Source: Sphingopyxis panaciterrulae
GTDB lineage: Bacteria > Pseudomonadota > Alphaproteobacteria > Sphingomonadales > Sphingomonadaceae
Direction: 5' to 3'
DNA length: 64,000 nucleotides
Assembly: GCF_014199295.1 (NCBI RefSeq)
Contig: NZ_JACIJH010000001.1
Span: forward strand, 310,001-374,000
Shown here: one piece after another, positions 1-8,637 of the stretch
Position numbering within the stretch: position 1 is the first letter of the stretch
Layout: every line of letters begins with the position of its first letter
Position numbers and translations under genes: made by a program
The notes under the pieces: generated by a model
What the model saw: only the letters and a program-made list of their open reading frames with translations
The model's database searches: none
What the model was told of the DNA's origin: nothing

Positions 1-195
1 TTTCGCCGCGTCTCGGCAATGTTGCAAATACGTCACAATGCCCCGCGAAACCGCAAAAATGGGGGGGAATTTCCTTTACTCAAAATGAATGAGGGGTCAT
101 CCCGCAGCCTATCGGGGTGTCTGGCGCGGGGGCGATTCAGCCTGCGCGCGCCATCCATTCAGGTAATTCAGCCACCAGTAGCAAGGGACTGCACT

Positions 196-3100
196 GTGAA
201 GAAAACCCATTTTTCGAAGCTGAAATTGAGCGTCGCGCCCATCGTCCTGGGCGTCGCGCTGGTTTCGGCTCCCGCTTTCGCGCAGGACGCACCGGCGGAT
301 GAGGGCGCGACCTCGGCCGACGACACGATCGTTGTTACCGGTTCGATTCTGCGTCGTACCAACACCGAAGCGCCGTCGCCGGTCACTGTGCTCAGCTCGG
401 AAACGCTCCAGGAGCGCGGCATCAACACGGTCGCCGATGCGGTGCAGCGCCTGTCGGCCAACGGCGCGGGCACGATCACCCAGGGCTGGAACACCGGCTT
501 CAACTTCGCCTCGGGCGCGAACGCGCCGGCGCTGCGCGGCCTGACCGTGCAAGCGACGCTGTCGATTTCGGATGGCCTGCGCATGGCGCCCTATCCGCTC
601 GCGGATGACGGCCAGCGCAACTTCGTCGACCTCAACACCATCCCGAACGCCGTCATCGACCGCATCGAGGTGCTGCGCGACGGTGCGTCGTCGACCTATG
701 GCGCCGATGCGATCGCGGGTGTGATCAACATCATCACCAAGAAGGAAATCCAGGGTCTCCATCTCGGCGGCTCGGTCGGCATCTCGCAGCGCGGCGATGC
801 CGGCGAACAGCGCGTCGACGTGACCTGGGGCTATGGCGACCTCGCCGACCAGGGTTTCAACTTCTACGTCAGCGGTGAATATCAGAAGCAGGACGCGCTC
901 TGGGCACGCGACCGCGGCTATCCATTCAATACCCAGGACTGGACGGGTGTTTGTGGGGCAAGCGGTAGCTGCCTGACCAATCTCAACTGGAACGGCTACA
1001 CCCCAGAAAACGGGTCGTTCAACGGTTTGATCAGCATTCCGGGCGTCACGCTCGTCCGTCCCGTGGACGATGATCCGCTCGTGACTCCGGATACGGCTCC
1101 GAACCCGCTGACGGGCGCTGGACGGTTCGAGTTCCTGAACTCTGCCGCCGGTTGCCGTGGATATAATATGCACCAGAACACCGGCGGATCGACCACGGCC
1201 CCGTTGGCTGGAGTTTGCGAAGTTGATTTTCACGGCGACTATATCATGTTGCAGCCGGAGATCGAGCGTAAGGGCCTGACCGCGCGGTTTACCGCCAATG
1301 TCGGCGACCGGGCGCAGGTCTATGCGATGGCCAACTATTATCAGACGAACAGCTTTGCGTCGTTCACGCCGCTGGGCTTCAACGGCACGCCGACGCCGCC
1401 GAACAACGGCGCGCTGGCCTATAACGTCATGCTTCCGGTCTATGTCTGCAACACCGGCGTCGGCACGGCGACCGGTACGGGCACGGGATGCGACGACACC
1501 AATGGCGTTCTCAATCCCTACAACCCATATGCTGCCGACGACCGCACGGCGCAGGCGTTCGTCCGCTCGACCCGTCCCCGCACCGTCTCGACAAGCTCGC
1601 GCGCGCTGCGCGGCGTGCTCGGCATCGAGGGCAGCTTCGGTGACGACTGGCGCTATTCGGCCAACTTCACGGCATCCGAAGTGCGCCTGAAGCGCACCCA
1701 GGACGGTTATTACATTCCGCAGCGCATCATGGATGCCGTCGCGCGCGGCCAGATCAACTTCAACGATCTGGAAGCCACGCCGCAGGACGTCTGGGATTAT
1801 ATCGGACCGCGTCAGGTCACGACGTCGGTGTCGGAGCTGTGGCAGGTCCAGGGCACGCTTGCCAAGGATCTGTTCGAGCTTCCCGGCGGTCCGCTGCAGG
1901 CAGCGGTCGGCGTGTCGTATCGCGATGAGTCGATCGACGCCCCGAGCGCCAATCCGGGCACGCTGGGCAACCAGTATGATCGCTATTACAGCATCAACTC
2001 GGTGGGTACTGCCGGTAGCCGTAACGTGAAGTCGGCCTTCTTCGAGCTGAGCGCGCCGGTCGTCGAACAGCTCGAGCTCAGCGTCTCGGGCCGCTACGAC
2101 GATTATTCGACGGGCCAGTCGAACTTCTCGCCGAAGGTTGGCGTCAAGTTCACGCCGATCCCGCAGGTTGCGATCCGTGGTACCTTCTCGAAGGGTTTCC
2201 GCATCCCGAGCTTCAACGAAAGCTTCGGTCTGCCGACCACGGGTTATGTGACGCGCACGGTGAATTGCGGCACGGATGCAGCACCCGGTCCGCAGGCGGC
2301 TTTCTGTAAGGCACACTCGCCGGATGGCACGATTGCCAACGCGAACGCCTATGCCACGGGCAACTATTCGCTGGGCCTGACGCAGGTTGGCAACCCCGAC
2401 CTGGATCCCGAAAAGTCGACGGCCTTCACCGCTGGCGTCATTTTCGAACCGATCCGTAATGTCAGCCTGACGGTCGACTTCTGGCATATCAAGGTCAAGA
2501 ACCTGATCACCGGCGTTACCAGCACTGGTCCTGCCGAAGCGGCCTACTACGCCAATAACGGCAATGTGAATATTCCGGGTATCACTGCGATCGCAGGCCA
2601 GCCGGATCCGGCGTTTCCGAACGCACTGCCGGTGCTGGGCTTCATCCAGTCGTCGTTCACCAACCAGGATCAGCAGACGGTCAGCGGCATCGACTTCGGC
2701 GCGCGCGCCAGCCTGCCGATTGGCAACTCGCTGACCTGGCGCACTGACTTGGATGCTTCGTACATGCTGAAGTACGAGCTGAAGACCGACGATGGCGATG
2801 TGCTCCGTTATGACGGCACGCTCAGCCCCTGCAACATCACGTCCTGCTCGGGTTCGCCCAAGTGGCGCGCGTCGTGGCAGAACACGCTGGAGTTCGGCGA
2901 TACCGCGGTCAGCCTGACGGCCTATTACACCAAGGGCTATGACACGGCGTCGATCGACTTTGAGGGCAAGAGAGGCGATTGCGCATATAATGCTGCCAAT
3001 GGCACGTCGACGCACACTTATGTCGATGAGACTCCGGTCAACTGCAAGACGAAGGATATCTGGAATCTTGACCTGACTGTGTCGCAGAAGATCGGTGACA

Positions 3101-3255
3101 AGTTCACCGTCTATGCGAACGTGCTCAACCTGCTCGACACCAAGCCGCCGTTCGATCCCGACTCGGCCTATGGCCTGTTCGGCTTCAATCCGGCCTGGGC
3201 TGGTCCGAACATCATGGGTCGTTACTTCCGCGTCGGCGCGAAGGTCGACTTCTAA
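196..3255 (+). CDS. TonB-dependent receptor
   Basis: Outer-membrane TonB-dependent receptor of about 1019 residues, expected to import a large or scarce substrate that the sequence does not identify. A GTG start at 196 is chosen because AAGGGA lies about 8 bases upstream and the product then opens with a lysine-rich signal peptide ending in APAFAQ. A short acidic stretch is followed by DTIVVTGS, a plug domain (about residues 55-170, with VEVLRDGASSTYGADAIAGVINI) and a long beta-barrel. The chain ends in a C-terminal phenylalanine (GAKVDF), as usual for barrel insertion. The size and the NxGxxxPALRGL-type plug resemble the sphingomonad carbohydrate/peptide receptor group. The frame stays open upstream to 19, but that part lacks a signal sequence. 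Confidence 0.93.
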   Translation: MKKTHFSKLKLSVAPIVLGVALVSAPAFAQDAPADEGATSADDTIVVTGSILRRTNTEAPSPVTVLSSETLQERGINTVADAVQRLSANGAGTITQGWNTGFNFASGANAPALRGLTVQATLSISDGLRMAPYPLADDGQRNFVDLNTIPNAVIDRIEVLRDGASSTYGADAIAGVINIITKKEIQGLHLGGSVGISQRGDAGEQRVDVTWGYGDLADQGFNFYVSGEYQKQDALWARDRGYPFNTQDWTGVCGASGSCLTNLNWNGYTPENGSFNGLISIPGVTLVRPVDDDPLVTPDTAPNPLTGAGRFEFLNSAAGCRGYNMHQNTGGSTTAPLAGVCEVDFHGDYIMLQPEIERKGLTARFTANVGDRAQVYAMANYYQTNSFASFTPLGFNGTPTPPNNGALAYNVMLPVYVCNTGVGTATGTGTGCDDTNGVLNPYNPYAADDRTAQAFVRSTRPRTVSTSSRALRGVLGIEGSFGDDWRYSANFTASEVRLKRTQDGYYIPQRIMDAVARGQINFNDLEATPQDVWDYIGPRQVTTSVSELWQVQGTLAKDLFELPGGPLQAAVGVSYRDESIDAPSANPGTLGNQYDRYYSINSVGTAGSRNVKSAFFELSAPVVEQLELSVSGRYDDYSTGQSNFSPKVGVKFTPIPQVAIRGTFSKGFRIPSFNESFGLPTTGYVTRTVNCGTDAAPGPQAAFCKAHSPDGTIANANAYATGNYSLGLTQVGNPDLDPEKSTAFTAGVIFEPIRNVSLTVDFWHIKVKNLITGVTSTGPAEAAYYANNGNVNIPGITAIAGQPDPAFPNALPVLGFIQSSFTNQDQQTVSGIDFGARASLPIGNSLTWRTDLDASYMLKYELKTDDGDVLRYDGTLSPCNITSCSGSPKWRASWQNTLEFGDTAVSLTAYYTKGYDTASIDFEGKRGDCAYNAANGTSTHTYVDETPVNCKTKDIWNLDLTVSQKIGDKFTVYANVLNLLDTKPPFDPDSAYGLFGFNPAWAGPNIMGRYFRVGAKVDF

Positions 3256-3277
3256 AACAAGGCTTTGTAAGAAGCTT

Positions 3278-3309
3278 GGGCGGCTCTTTCGGGAGCCGCC
3301 CATTTTTTT
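3278..3309 (+). terminator. Rho-independent terminator after the TonB receptor
   Basis: A nine-base GC-rich stem (GGGCGGCTC at 3278-3286 with GAGCCGCCC at 3293-3301) around a 6-base loop is followed by A and a run of seven T. It begins 23 bases after the receptor stop codon. Confidence 0.9.
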
Positions 3310-3360
3310 GGTCCTCTGCGTCGGACACCGTGGATGACATAGCGTAAAGGAGTGGTCTGC

Positions 3361-3624
3361 GTGATTCGCAAGATTAGCCTCGCGGTGCTGTTGGCCACCG
3401 CCCCCGTCGCAACTTTCGCCATGGGCTCAGACAACTCGTCGGCGGACAAACCCGATGAGGAGAAGATTATTTGCAAGCGTGAAGTCGCGACCGGATCGAT
3501 TATGTCGCGGCGCGTGTGCCATACCAAGGCGGAATGGAAAGCGATCGCAGAGCAGGGCAAGGCCGATATCGACCGCACCCGTGCGATGGAACGTTCGCGC
3601 TCGCTGGTGAACGGCAACCGCTGA
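3361..3624 (+). CDS. Small secreted hypothetical protein
   Basis: Encodes 87 residues. The GTG at 3361 is preferred because AAAGGA ends 9 bases upstream; the alternative GTG at 3352 would abut the ribosome site. The N-terminus (VIRKISLAVLLATAPVATFA) is a signal peptide. The mature part is charged and has two cysteines (IICKREVATGSIMSRRVCHTKAEW) that could form a disulphide. Similar short periplasmic proteins with a C-x(n)-R-x-C-xTKxEW pattern are common in sphingomonads, but no function is known to me. It stands alone between a terminator and convergent clpB. Confidence 0.7.
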   Translation: MIRKISLAVLLATAPVATFAMGSDNSSADKPDEEKIICKREVATGSIMSRRVCHTKAEWKAIAEQGKADIDRTRAMERSRSLVNGNR

Positions 3625-3681
3625 TCCGCGGTCGGGCGACCGGCCCAGGCAGAGCCTGGTCGCCGGCCGTCGATCTCGCTA

Positions 3682-6261
3682 TCAGTCCGGCGTCAGCACC
3701 AGTGCCCCGTCGCCTTCGTCGACCTCCACCGTCGACCCGTCCTTGACCTCGCCCTTCAGAATCAGGTCGGCGAGCGGGTCCTGCAGATATTTCTGCACCG
3801 CGCGCTTCAAGGGCCGGGCGCCGTAGACCGGATCGTAGCCGACGCGGCCGAGCCAGGTCCGCGCGGCGTCGGTGAGATCGAGCGTTACCTTGCGGTCGGC
3901 GAGCAGCTTTTGCACGCGCGCGACCTGGATATCGACGATGCCGCCCATATGCTGCTGCCCCAGGCGGTGGAACAGGACGATCTCGTCGAGCCGGTTCAGG
4001 AACTCGGGCCGGAAATGCGCGCGCACCACCTCCATGACCGCGGGTTCGGCCTGCTCGACCGGGGCGTCGTCGGGGAGCGCGGCGATCGCCTGGCTGCCGA
4101 GGTTCGAGGTCAGGATGATCAGCGTGTTGGTGAAGTCGACCGTGCGCCCCTGCCCGTCGGTGAGGCGGCCGTCGTCGAGCACCTGGAGCAGGATGTTGAA
4201 CACGTCGCCATGCGCCTTTTCGACCTCGTCGAACAGGACGACCTGATAGGGGCGCCGCCGCACCGCCTCGGTGAGCACGCCGCCTTCCTCATAGCCGACA
4301 TAGCCCGGCGGCGCGCCGATCAGCCGCGCGACGCTGTGCTTTTCCATGAACTCGGACATGTCGATGCGGACCATCGCCTGGTCGTCGTCGAACAGAAAGC
4401 GCGCGAGCGCCTTGGTCAGTTCGGTCTTGCCGACGCCCGTCGGGCCGAGGAAGAGGAAGCTGCCGAGCGGGCGGTTCGGGTCCTGTAGCCCGGCGCGCGC
4501 GCGGCGGACGGCGGTGGAGACGGCGCGGACGGCTTCGTCCTGGCCGATCACGCGCTGGCCGAGCGTATCCTCCATGCCGAGCAGCTTTTCGCGCTCGCCC
4601 TCCATCATCCGGTCGACGGGGATGCCGGTCCATTTGCTGACCACCGCCGCGATATCGTCGGCCGTCACCTCTTCGCGGAGCATCGCGTTGCCGGCGATCG
4701 CCTGCGCTTCCTCAAGCTGCTTTTCGAGGCCGGGGATGGTGCCGTAGCTGAGCTCGCCCGCCTTGGCGAGATCCCCGGCGCGCTGCGCCTGGTCCAGCGC
4801 GCCGCGCGCGGCGTCGAGCTGTTCCTTGATCTTCGCCTCGGCGTGGATCTTGTCCTTCTCGGCCTGCCATTTCTGGGTGAGCTCGGCCGACTGCTGTTCG
4901 AGGTTGGCGAGTTCGGCCTGGAGCGAGGCCAGCCGGTCCTTCGACGCGGCATCGCTTTCCTTGCCGAGCGCCGATTCCTCGATCTTCATCTGGATGATGC
5001 GGCGGTCGAGCGTCTCGATCTCCTCGGGCTTCGATTCGACCTCCATGCGGATGCGGCTCGCCGCCTCGTCCATCAGGTCGATCGCCTTGTCGGGGAGGAA
5101 ACGATCGGAGATATAGCGGTTCGACAGCGTCGCTGCGGCGACGATCGCGCCGTCGGTGATCCGCACGCCGTGATGCAGTTCGTATTTCTCCTTGAGCCCG
5201 CGGAGGATCGAGATCGAATCCTCGACCGTCGGCTCGCCGACGAAGACGGGCTGGAAGCGCCGCTGGAGCGCGGGGTCCTTCTCGACATATTTGCGATATT
5301 CGTCGAGCGTCGTCGCGCCGATGCAGTGGAGTTCGCCGCGTGCGAGCGCGGGCTTCAGAAGGTTCGAGGCGTCCATCGCGCCCTCGCCCTTGCCCGCGCC
5401 GACCAGCGTGTGCATCTCGTCGATGAACAGGATGATCTCGCCCTCGGCCGCCTTGACGTCGTCGAGCACGCCCTTCAGCCGCTCCTCGAACTCGCCCCGA
5501 TATTTGGCGCCCGCGATCAGCGCGCCCATGTCGAGCGCGAGCAGGCGGCGATCCTTCAAACTGTCGGGAACGTCGCCATTGGCGATGCGCAGCGCGAGCC
5601 CCTCGGCGATCGCGGTCTTGCCGACGCCGGGTTCGCCGATCAGCACCGGGTTGTTCTTGGTCCGGCGCGCGAGGATCTGCACCGTGCGGCGGATTTCCTC
5701 GTCGCGGCCGATCACGGGGTCGAGCTTGCCCTCGCGCGCGACCTCGGTGAGGTCGCGGGCGAATTTCTTGAGCGCCTCATAGCGATCCTCGGCCGAGGCG
5801 GTGTCGGCGGTACGGCCGCCGCGCAGATCGTTGATCGCGCCGTTCAGCGCATCGGGCTTCACCCCCGCGTCGGCGAAGGCCTTGCCGACCGGCGTGTTCC
5901 CCGCGAGTAGCATCGCGAGCAATAGCCGCTCGACGGTGACATAGCCGTCGCCCGCCTTGGTCGCGACCTGCTCGGCCTGATCGAGCAGGCGCACCGCGTC
6001 GTTGTTGAGCCCCGGTGTCGCCTGCGCGCCCGAACCCGAGACGGCGGGAAGCTTGGCGAGCAGCGCGTCGATGCTCTGCACGGCGCGCGCGGGGTCGCCG
6101 CCGGCGCGCTGGATCAGGCCCGCGGCCATGCCCTGATTGTCTTCGAGCAGCGCCTTGGCGATATGCTCAGGGGCGATCTGCTGATGGTTCATGCGGATCG
6201 CAATCGTCTGCGCCGCCTGCAGAAAGCCCTTGGCGCGGTCGGTGAATTTTTCGAGGTTCAT
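3682..6261 (-). CDS. clpB: ATP-dependent chaperone ClpB
   Basis: Cytosolic Hsp100 disaggregase that works with DnaK to pull proteins out of aggregates. The 859 residues match the normal family length. Domains in order: N-terminal Clp repeat domain (about 1-145), first AAA+ module with Walker A GEPGVGKT at 209-216 and Walker [23 protein letters not shown], the long coiled-coil M domain (about 405-525), second AAA+ module with Walker A GPTGVGKT near 610, and a C-terminal small domain ending in VLTPD. The start is preceded by a GAAAGGGG-type ribosome site. A heat-shock promoter lies just upstream, in the gap to the divergent acylase gene. Confidence 0.98.
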   Translation of the reverse strand: MNLEKFTDRAKGFLQAAQTIAIRMNHQQIAPEHIAKALLEDNQGMAAGLIQRAGGDPARAVQSIDALLAKLPAVSGSGAQATPGLNNDAVRLLDQAEQVATKAGDGYVTVERLLLAMLLAGNTPVGKAFADAGVKPDALNGAINDLRGGRTADTASAEDRYEALKKFARDLTEVAREGKLDPVIGRDEEIRRTVQILARRTKNNPVLIGEPGVGKTAIAEGLALRIANGDVPDSLKDRRLLALDMGALIAGAKYRGEFEERLKGVLDDVKAAEGEIILFIDEMHTLVGAGKGEGAMDASNLLKPALARGELHCIGATTLDEYRKYVEKDPALQRRFQPVFVGEPTVEDSISILRGLKEKYELHHGVRITDGAIVAAATLSNRYISDRFLPDKAIDLMDEAASRIRMEVESKPEEIETLDRRIIQMKIEESALGKESDAASKDRLASLQAELANLEQQSAELTQKWQAEKDKIHAEAKIKEQLDAARGALDQAQRAGDLAKAGELSYGTIPGLEKQLEEAQAIAGNAMLREEVTADDIAAVVSKWTGIPVDRMMEGEREKLLGMEDTLGQRVIGQDEAVRAVSTAVRRARAGLQDPNRPLGSFLFLGPTGVGKTELTKALARFLFDDDQAMVRIDMSEFMEKHSVARLIGAPPGYVGYEEGGVLTEAVRRRPYQVVLFDEVEKAHGDVFNILLQVLDDGRLTDGQGRTVDFTNTLIILTSNLGSQAIAALPDDAPVEQAEPAVMEVVRAHFRPEFLNRLDEIVLFHRLGQQHMGGIVDIQVARVQKLLADRKVTLDLTDAARTWLGRVGYDPVYGARPLKRAVQKYLQDPLADLILKGEVKDGSTVEVDEGDGALVLTPD

Positions 6262-6277
6262 ATGCTAAGCCCCTTTC

Positions 6278-6315
6278 TCGCCGTCAGAGATAGTGTTGCC
6301 ATTATGCAACACAAG
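6278..6315 (-). promoter_or_regulatory. Predicted sigma-32 heat-shock promoter of clpB
   Basis: On the minus strand CTTG (6312-6315) is followed after exactly 17 bases by ACTATCTCTG (6285-6294). The alphaproteobacterial sigma-32 consensus is CTTG, 17-18 bases, CYTATnTnnG, so all fixed positions match except the first C of the -10 element. Transcription would start near 6278, leaving a leader of about 16 bases before clpB. Confidence 0.7.
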
Positions 6316-6391
6316 AGGATGGCTTTCCGCGCGGCAAATTTTCCGCCATGAGGTCGCCTCGCAGGTCATAATGCAGGAAGTGGGTCGGCGG

Positions 6392-8545
6392 ATGCGCAAA
6401 TTTCTGGTGGGGCTGCTTCTGATCGTCGCGATGACGGCGATCGGGCTCGCGATATGGGAGCCGCTCGCCGCCAAGGCGCCTGCCGCGCCGGCCTTCAAGC
6501 CGACCGACGTGCAAATCGCGCGCGACGGATTCGGGGTGCCGCATATCTTCGGCAAGACCGACGCCGACGTCGCCTATGGCGTCGCCTATGCCCATGCCGA
6601 GGATGATTTCGCGACGCTGCAGGAAGTGCTGGCGATGACGCGCGGGCGCGCCGGAGCGATGCTCGGCGCGGATGGGGCGAAGATCGACTATGTCGCGGCG
6701 CTGCTGGGGGTGCGCGAGACGACGGCGCGTGACTGGCCGCGATTGCCGAACGACGTGCGGGCGCTGTTCACCGCCTATGCTGCGGGGCTCAATCATTATG
6801 CCGACAAGCATCCGGGCGAGGTACGGATGCGCGGGCTGTTCCCGGTGACGGGCGAGGATGTCGTCGCGGGCTTCGTGCTGCGCTCGCCCTTTTTCTTTGG
6901 ACTCGATTCGGTGCTCGGTGAGTTGACCGATGGCCGGCCGCTGGGGCGCGAGGGCGGCCCGGCGCTCGATGTCACCGGCAAGATCGTGCCGCGTGCCGAC
7001 ACGCCGCTGGGACGCGATCCGGGATCGAACGGCTCGAACGCGATGGCGGTCGCGCCGGGGCGCTCGACCGACGGCGCGACGCGGCTCGTCTCCAACTCGC
7101 ACCAGCCGTGGACCGGCGGGGTCGCCTGGTACGAACTGGTCGTCCACTCGGGCGAAGGGTGGGATTTCGCCGGCGCGAACTTCCCCGGATCGCCCTATCC
7201 CTTCCTCGGCCATAACAAATATCTTGGCTGGACCAACACGGTGAACCGGCCCGACCTGATCGACGTCTATAAGCTGACCCTCGACGAGAGCGGCGAGAAT
7301 TATCGCTTCGACGGCCAGTGGCGGCCGCTCGAGAAGAAGCGGATTTGGCTGAAGGTGCGGTTCGGACCCTTCGTGCTGCCGGTGCCGCGCACCGTCTGGC
7401 GATCGGTGCAGGGGCCGGTCATCAAGAATGAAAAGGGCGCGTTCGCGATCCGCTATGCCGGGCAGGACCAGGCGAACATGGTCACCCAATATTACCGGCT
7501 GAACAAGGCCCGGAATTTCGCCGAATGGCGAGCGGCAATGGCGTTGCAGGGGGTGCCGGCGACGAACTTCGTCTATGCCGACGCGAAGGGGAATATCGGC
7601 CTTTTCTACAATGCGATGTTCCCCGACCGGCCGCAGGGGTTCAACTGGCGCGGGATATTGCCCGGAGATATTTCGGCCGATGTATGGACGAAGACGCTGC
7701 CCTTCGACCGCGCGCCGGCGCTCGTCAATCCGGCGTCGGGCTATGTCATCAATGCGAACAATACGCCATGGGTCGCGGCGGGGCCGGGCGACGAGCTCGA
7801 CGCCGCCGCCTTTTCGCCGCTGCTCGGCATCGAGGATGACATGACCAATCGCGCGACGCGGCTGATCGCGTTGTTCGAAGCGTCGGGGCAGATCGACGAG
7901 GCGCGGCTGAAGGCGATCAAATATGACACCGCCTATGCGAAGACGGGCTATGCCAAGGCATGGATCGACAAGCTGCTCGCGCTCGACACGCGGGACGACC
8001 CGGCGCTTGCCGAGGCGCAGGCGCTGCTCCGCAAATGGGACTGGAACCTCGACGGCAAGGGGCGCGGCGACGCGCTGGCGCTGATGGTGCTGCGTCCGGC
8101 GGGCGGCAGCCATTATCAACGGCGCGCCGACCCCGACCCGCGCACCGTGCTGAAGGAGGTGGTGGCGCATCTGCAGGAGCATTTCGCCGGGCTCGACCCC
8201 AAGCTGGGCACGGTGCTGCGCCTGCGCCACGGCGAGGGGCCGAACCGCGTCGACCTGCCCCTCGATGGCGGCAACGACACGGTGCGCGCCTCGACCCTGT
8301 GGGATGTCGAGCCCGACGGACGGCTGAAGGTGCGCCACGGCGACAGTTTCATCCTGTTCGTGACCTGGGACAAGGCGGGGCGGGTGCATTCGGAATCGAT
8401 CCAGCCCTTCGGCGCCGCGACGACGCGCCCCGACAGCCCGCATTACAATGACCAGGCGCCGCTGTTCGTGAAGCATCAACTCAAGCCGGTGCTGTTCGAT
8501 CCGGCGGCGCTGAAGGCGAGCGGCGCGCGCTTCTATCGGCCTTGA
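6392..8545 (+). CDS. Penicillin acylase family protein (Ntn hydrolase)
   Basis: Periplasmic N-terminal-nucleophile amidohydrolase of about 717 residues. The family includes penicillin G acylases and acyl-homoserine-lactone acylases; the natural substrate here cannot be told from sequence. The ATG at 6392 is chosen because CAGGAAG lies 11 bases upstream and the product then starts with a clean signal/anchor segment (MRKFLVGLLLIVAMTAIGLA). The small-subunit motif DxxGVPHIFGKTDADVAYGVAYAHAEDD is present. The precursor cleavage site fits GSNGSNAMAV near residue 210, with a serine nucleophile, followed by NSHQPW and the NFPGSPYPFLGHN region. It is divergent from clpB; the next gene downstream begins about 90 bases later. 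Confidence 0.9.
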   Translation: MRKFLVGLLLIVAMTAIGLAIWEPLAAKAPAAPAFKPTDVQIARDGFGVPHIFGKTDADVAYGVAYAHAEDDFATLQEVLAMTRGRAGAMLGADGAKIDYVAALLGVRETTARDWPRLPNDVRALFTAYAAGLNHYADKHPGEVRMRGLFPVTGEDVVAGFVLRSPFFFGLDSVLGELTDGRPLGREGGPALDVTGKIVPRADTPLGRDPGSNGSNAMAVAPGRSTDGATRLVSNSHQPWTGGVAWYELVVHSGEGWDFAGANFPGSPYPFLGHNKYLGWTNTVNRPDLIDVYKLTLDESGENYRFDGQWRPLEKKRIWLKVRFGPFVLPVPRTVWRSVQGPVIKNEKGAFAIRYAGQDQANMVTQYYRLNKARNFAEWRAAMALQGVPATNFVYADAKGNIGLFYNAMFPDRPQGFNWRGILPGDISADVWTKTLPFDRAPALVNPASGYVINANNTPWVAAGPGDELDAAAFSPLLGIEDDMTNRATRLIALFEASGQIDEARLKAIKYDTAYAKTGYAKAWIDKLLALDTRDDPALAEAQALLRKWDWNLDGKGRGDALALMVLRPAGGSHYQRRADPDPRTVLKEVVAHLQEHFAGLDPKLGTVLRLRHGEGPNRVDLPLDGGNDTVRASTLWDVEPDGRLKVRHGDSFILFVTWDKAGRVHSESIQPFGAATTRPDSPHYNDQAPLFVKHQLKPVLFDPAALKASGARFYRP

Positions 8546-8637
8546 AAGCGGGGTTTGGCCGTCCTAGACCGATGATACAGCGCCGTTCGGCGCGTCCAAG
8601 CGAACGTCCGTTCGCCCGTCTTTCGAGAGGATCGTCC

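Noticed and set aside
109..3303. Long open frame of over 1000 codons antisense to the TonB receptor gene
   Set aside because: Arg/Ala/Asp-rich translation with no domain, signal peptide or ribosome site; a mirror of codon bias in a GC-rich gene. The same applies to the other long antisense frames across the window.
3640..3670. GC-rich hairpin between the small secreted protein gene and clpB as a terminator
   Set aside because: A stem around CCAGGC/GCCTGG exists but no T-run follows on either strand.
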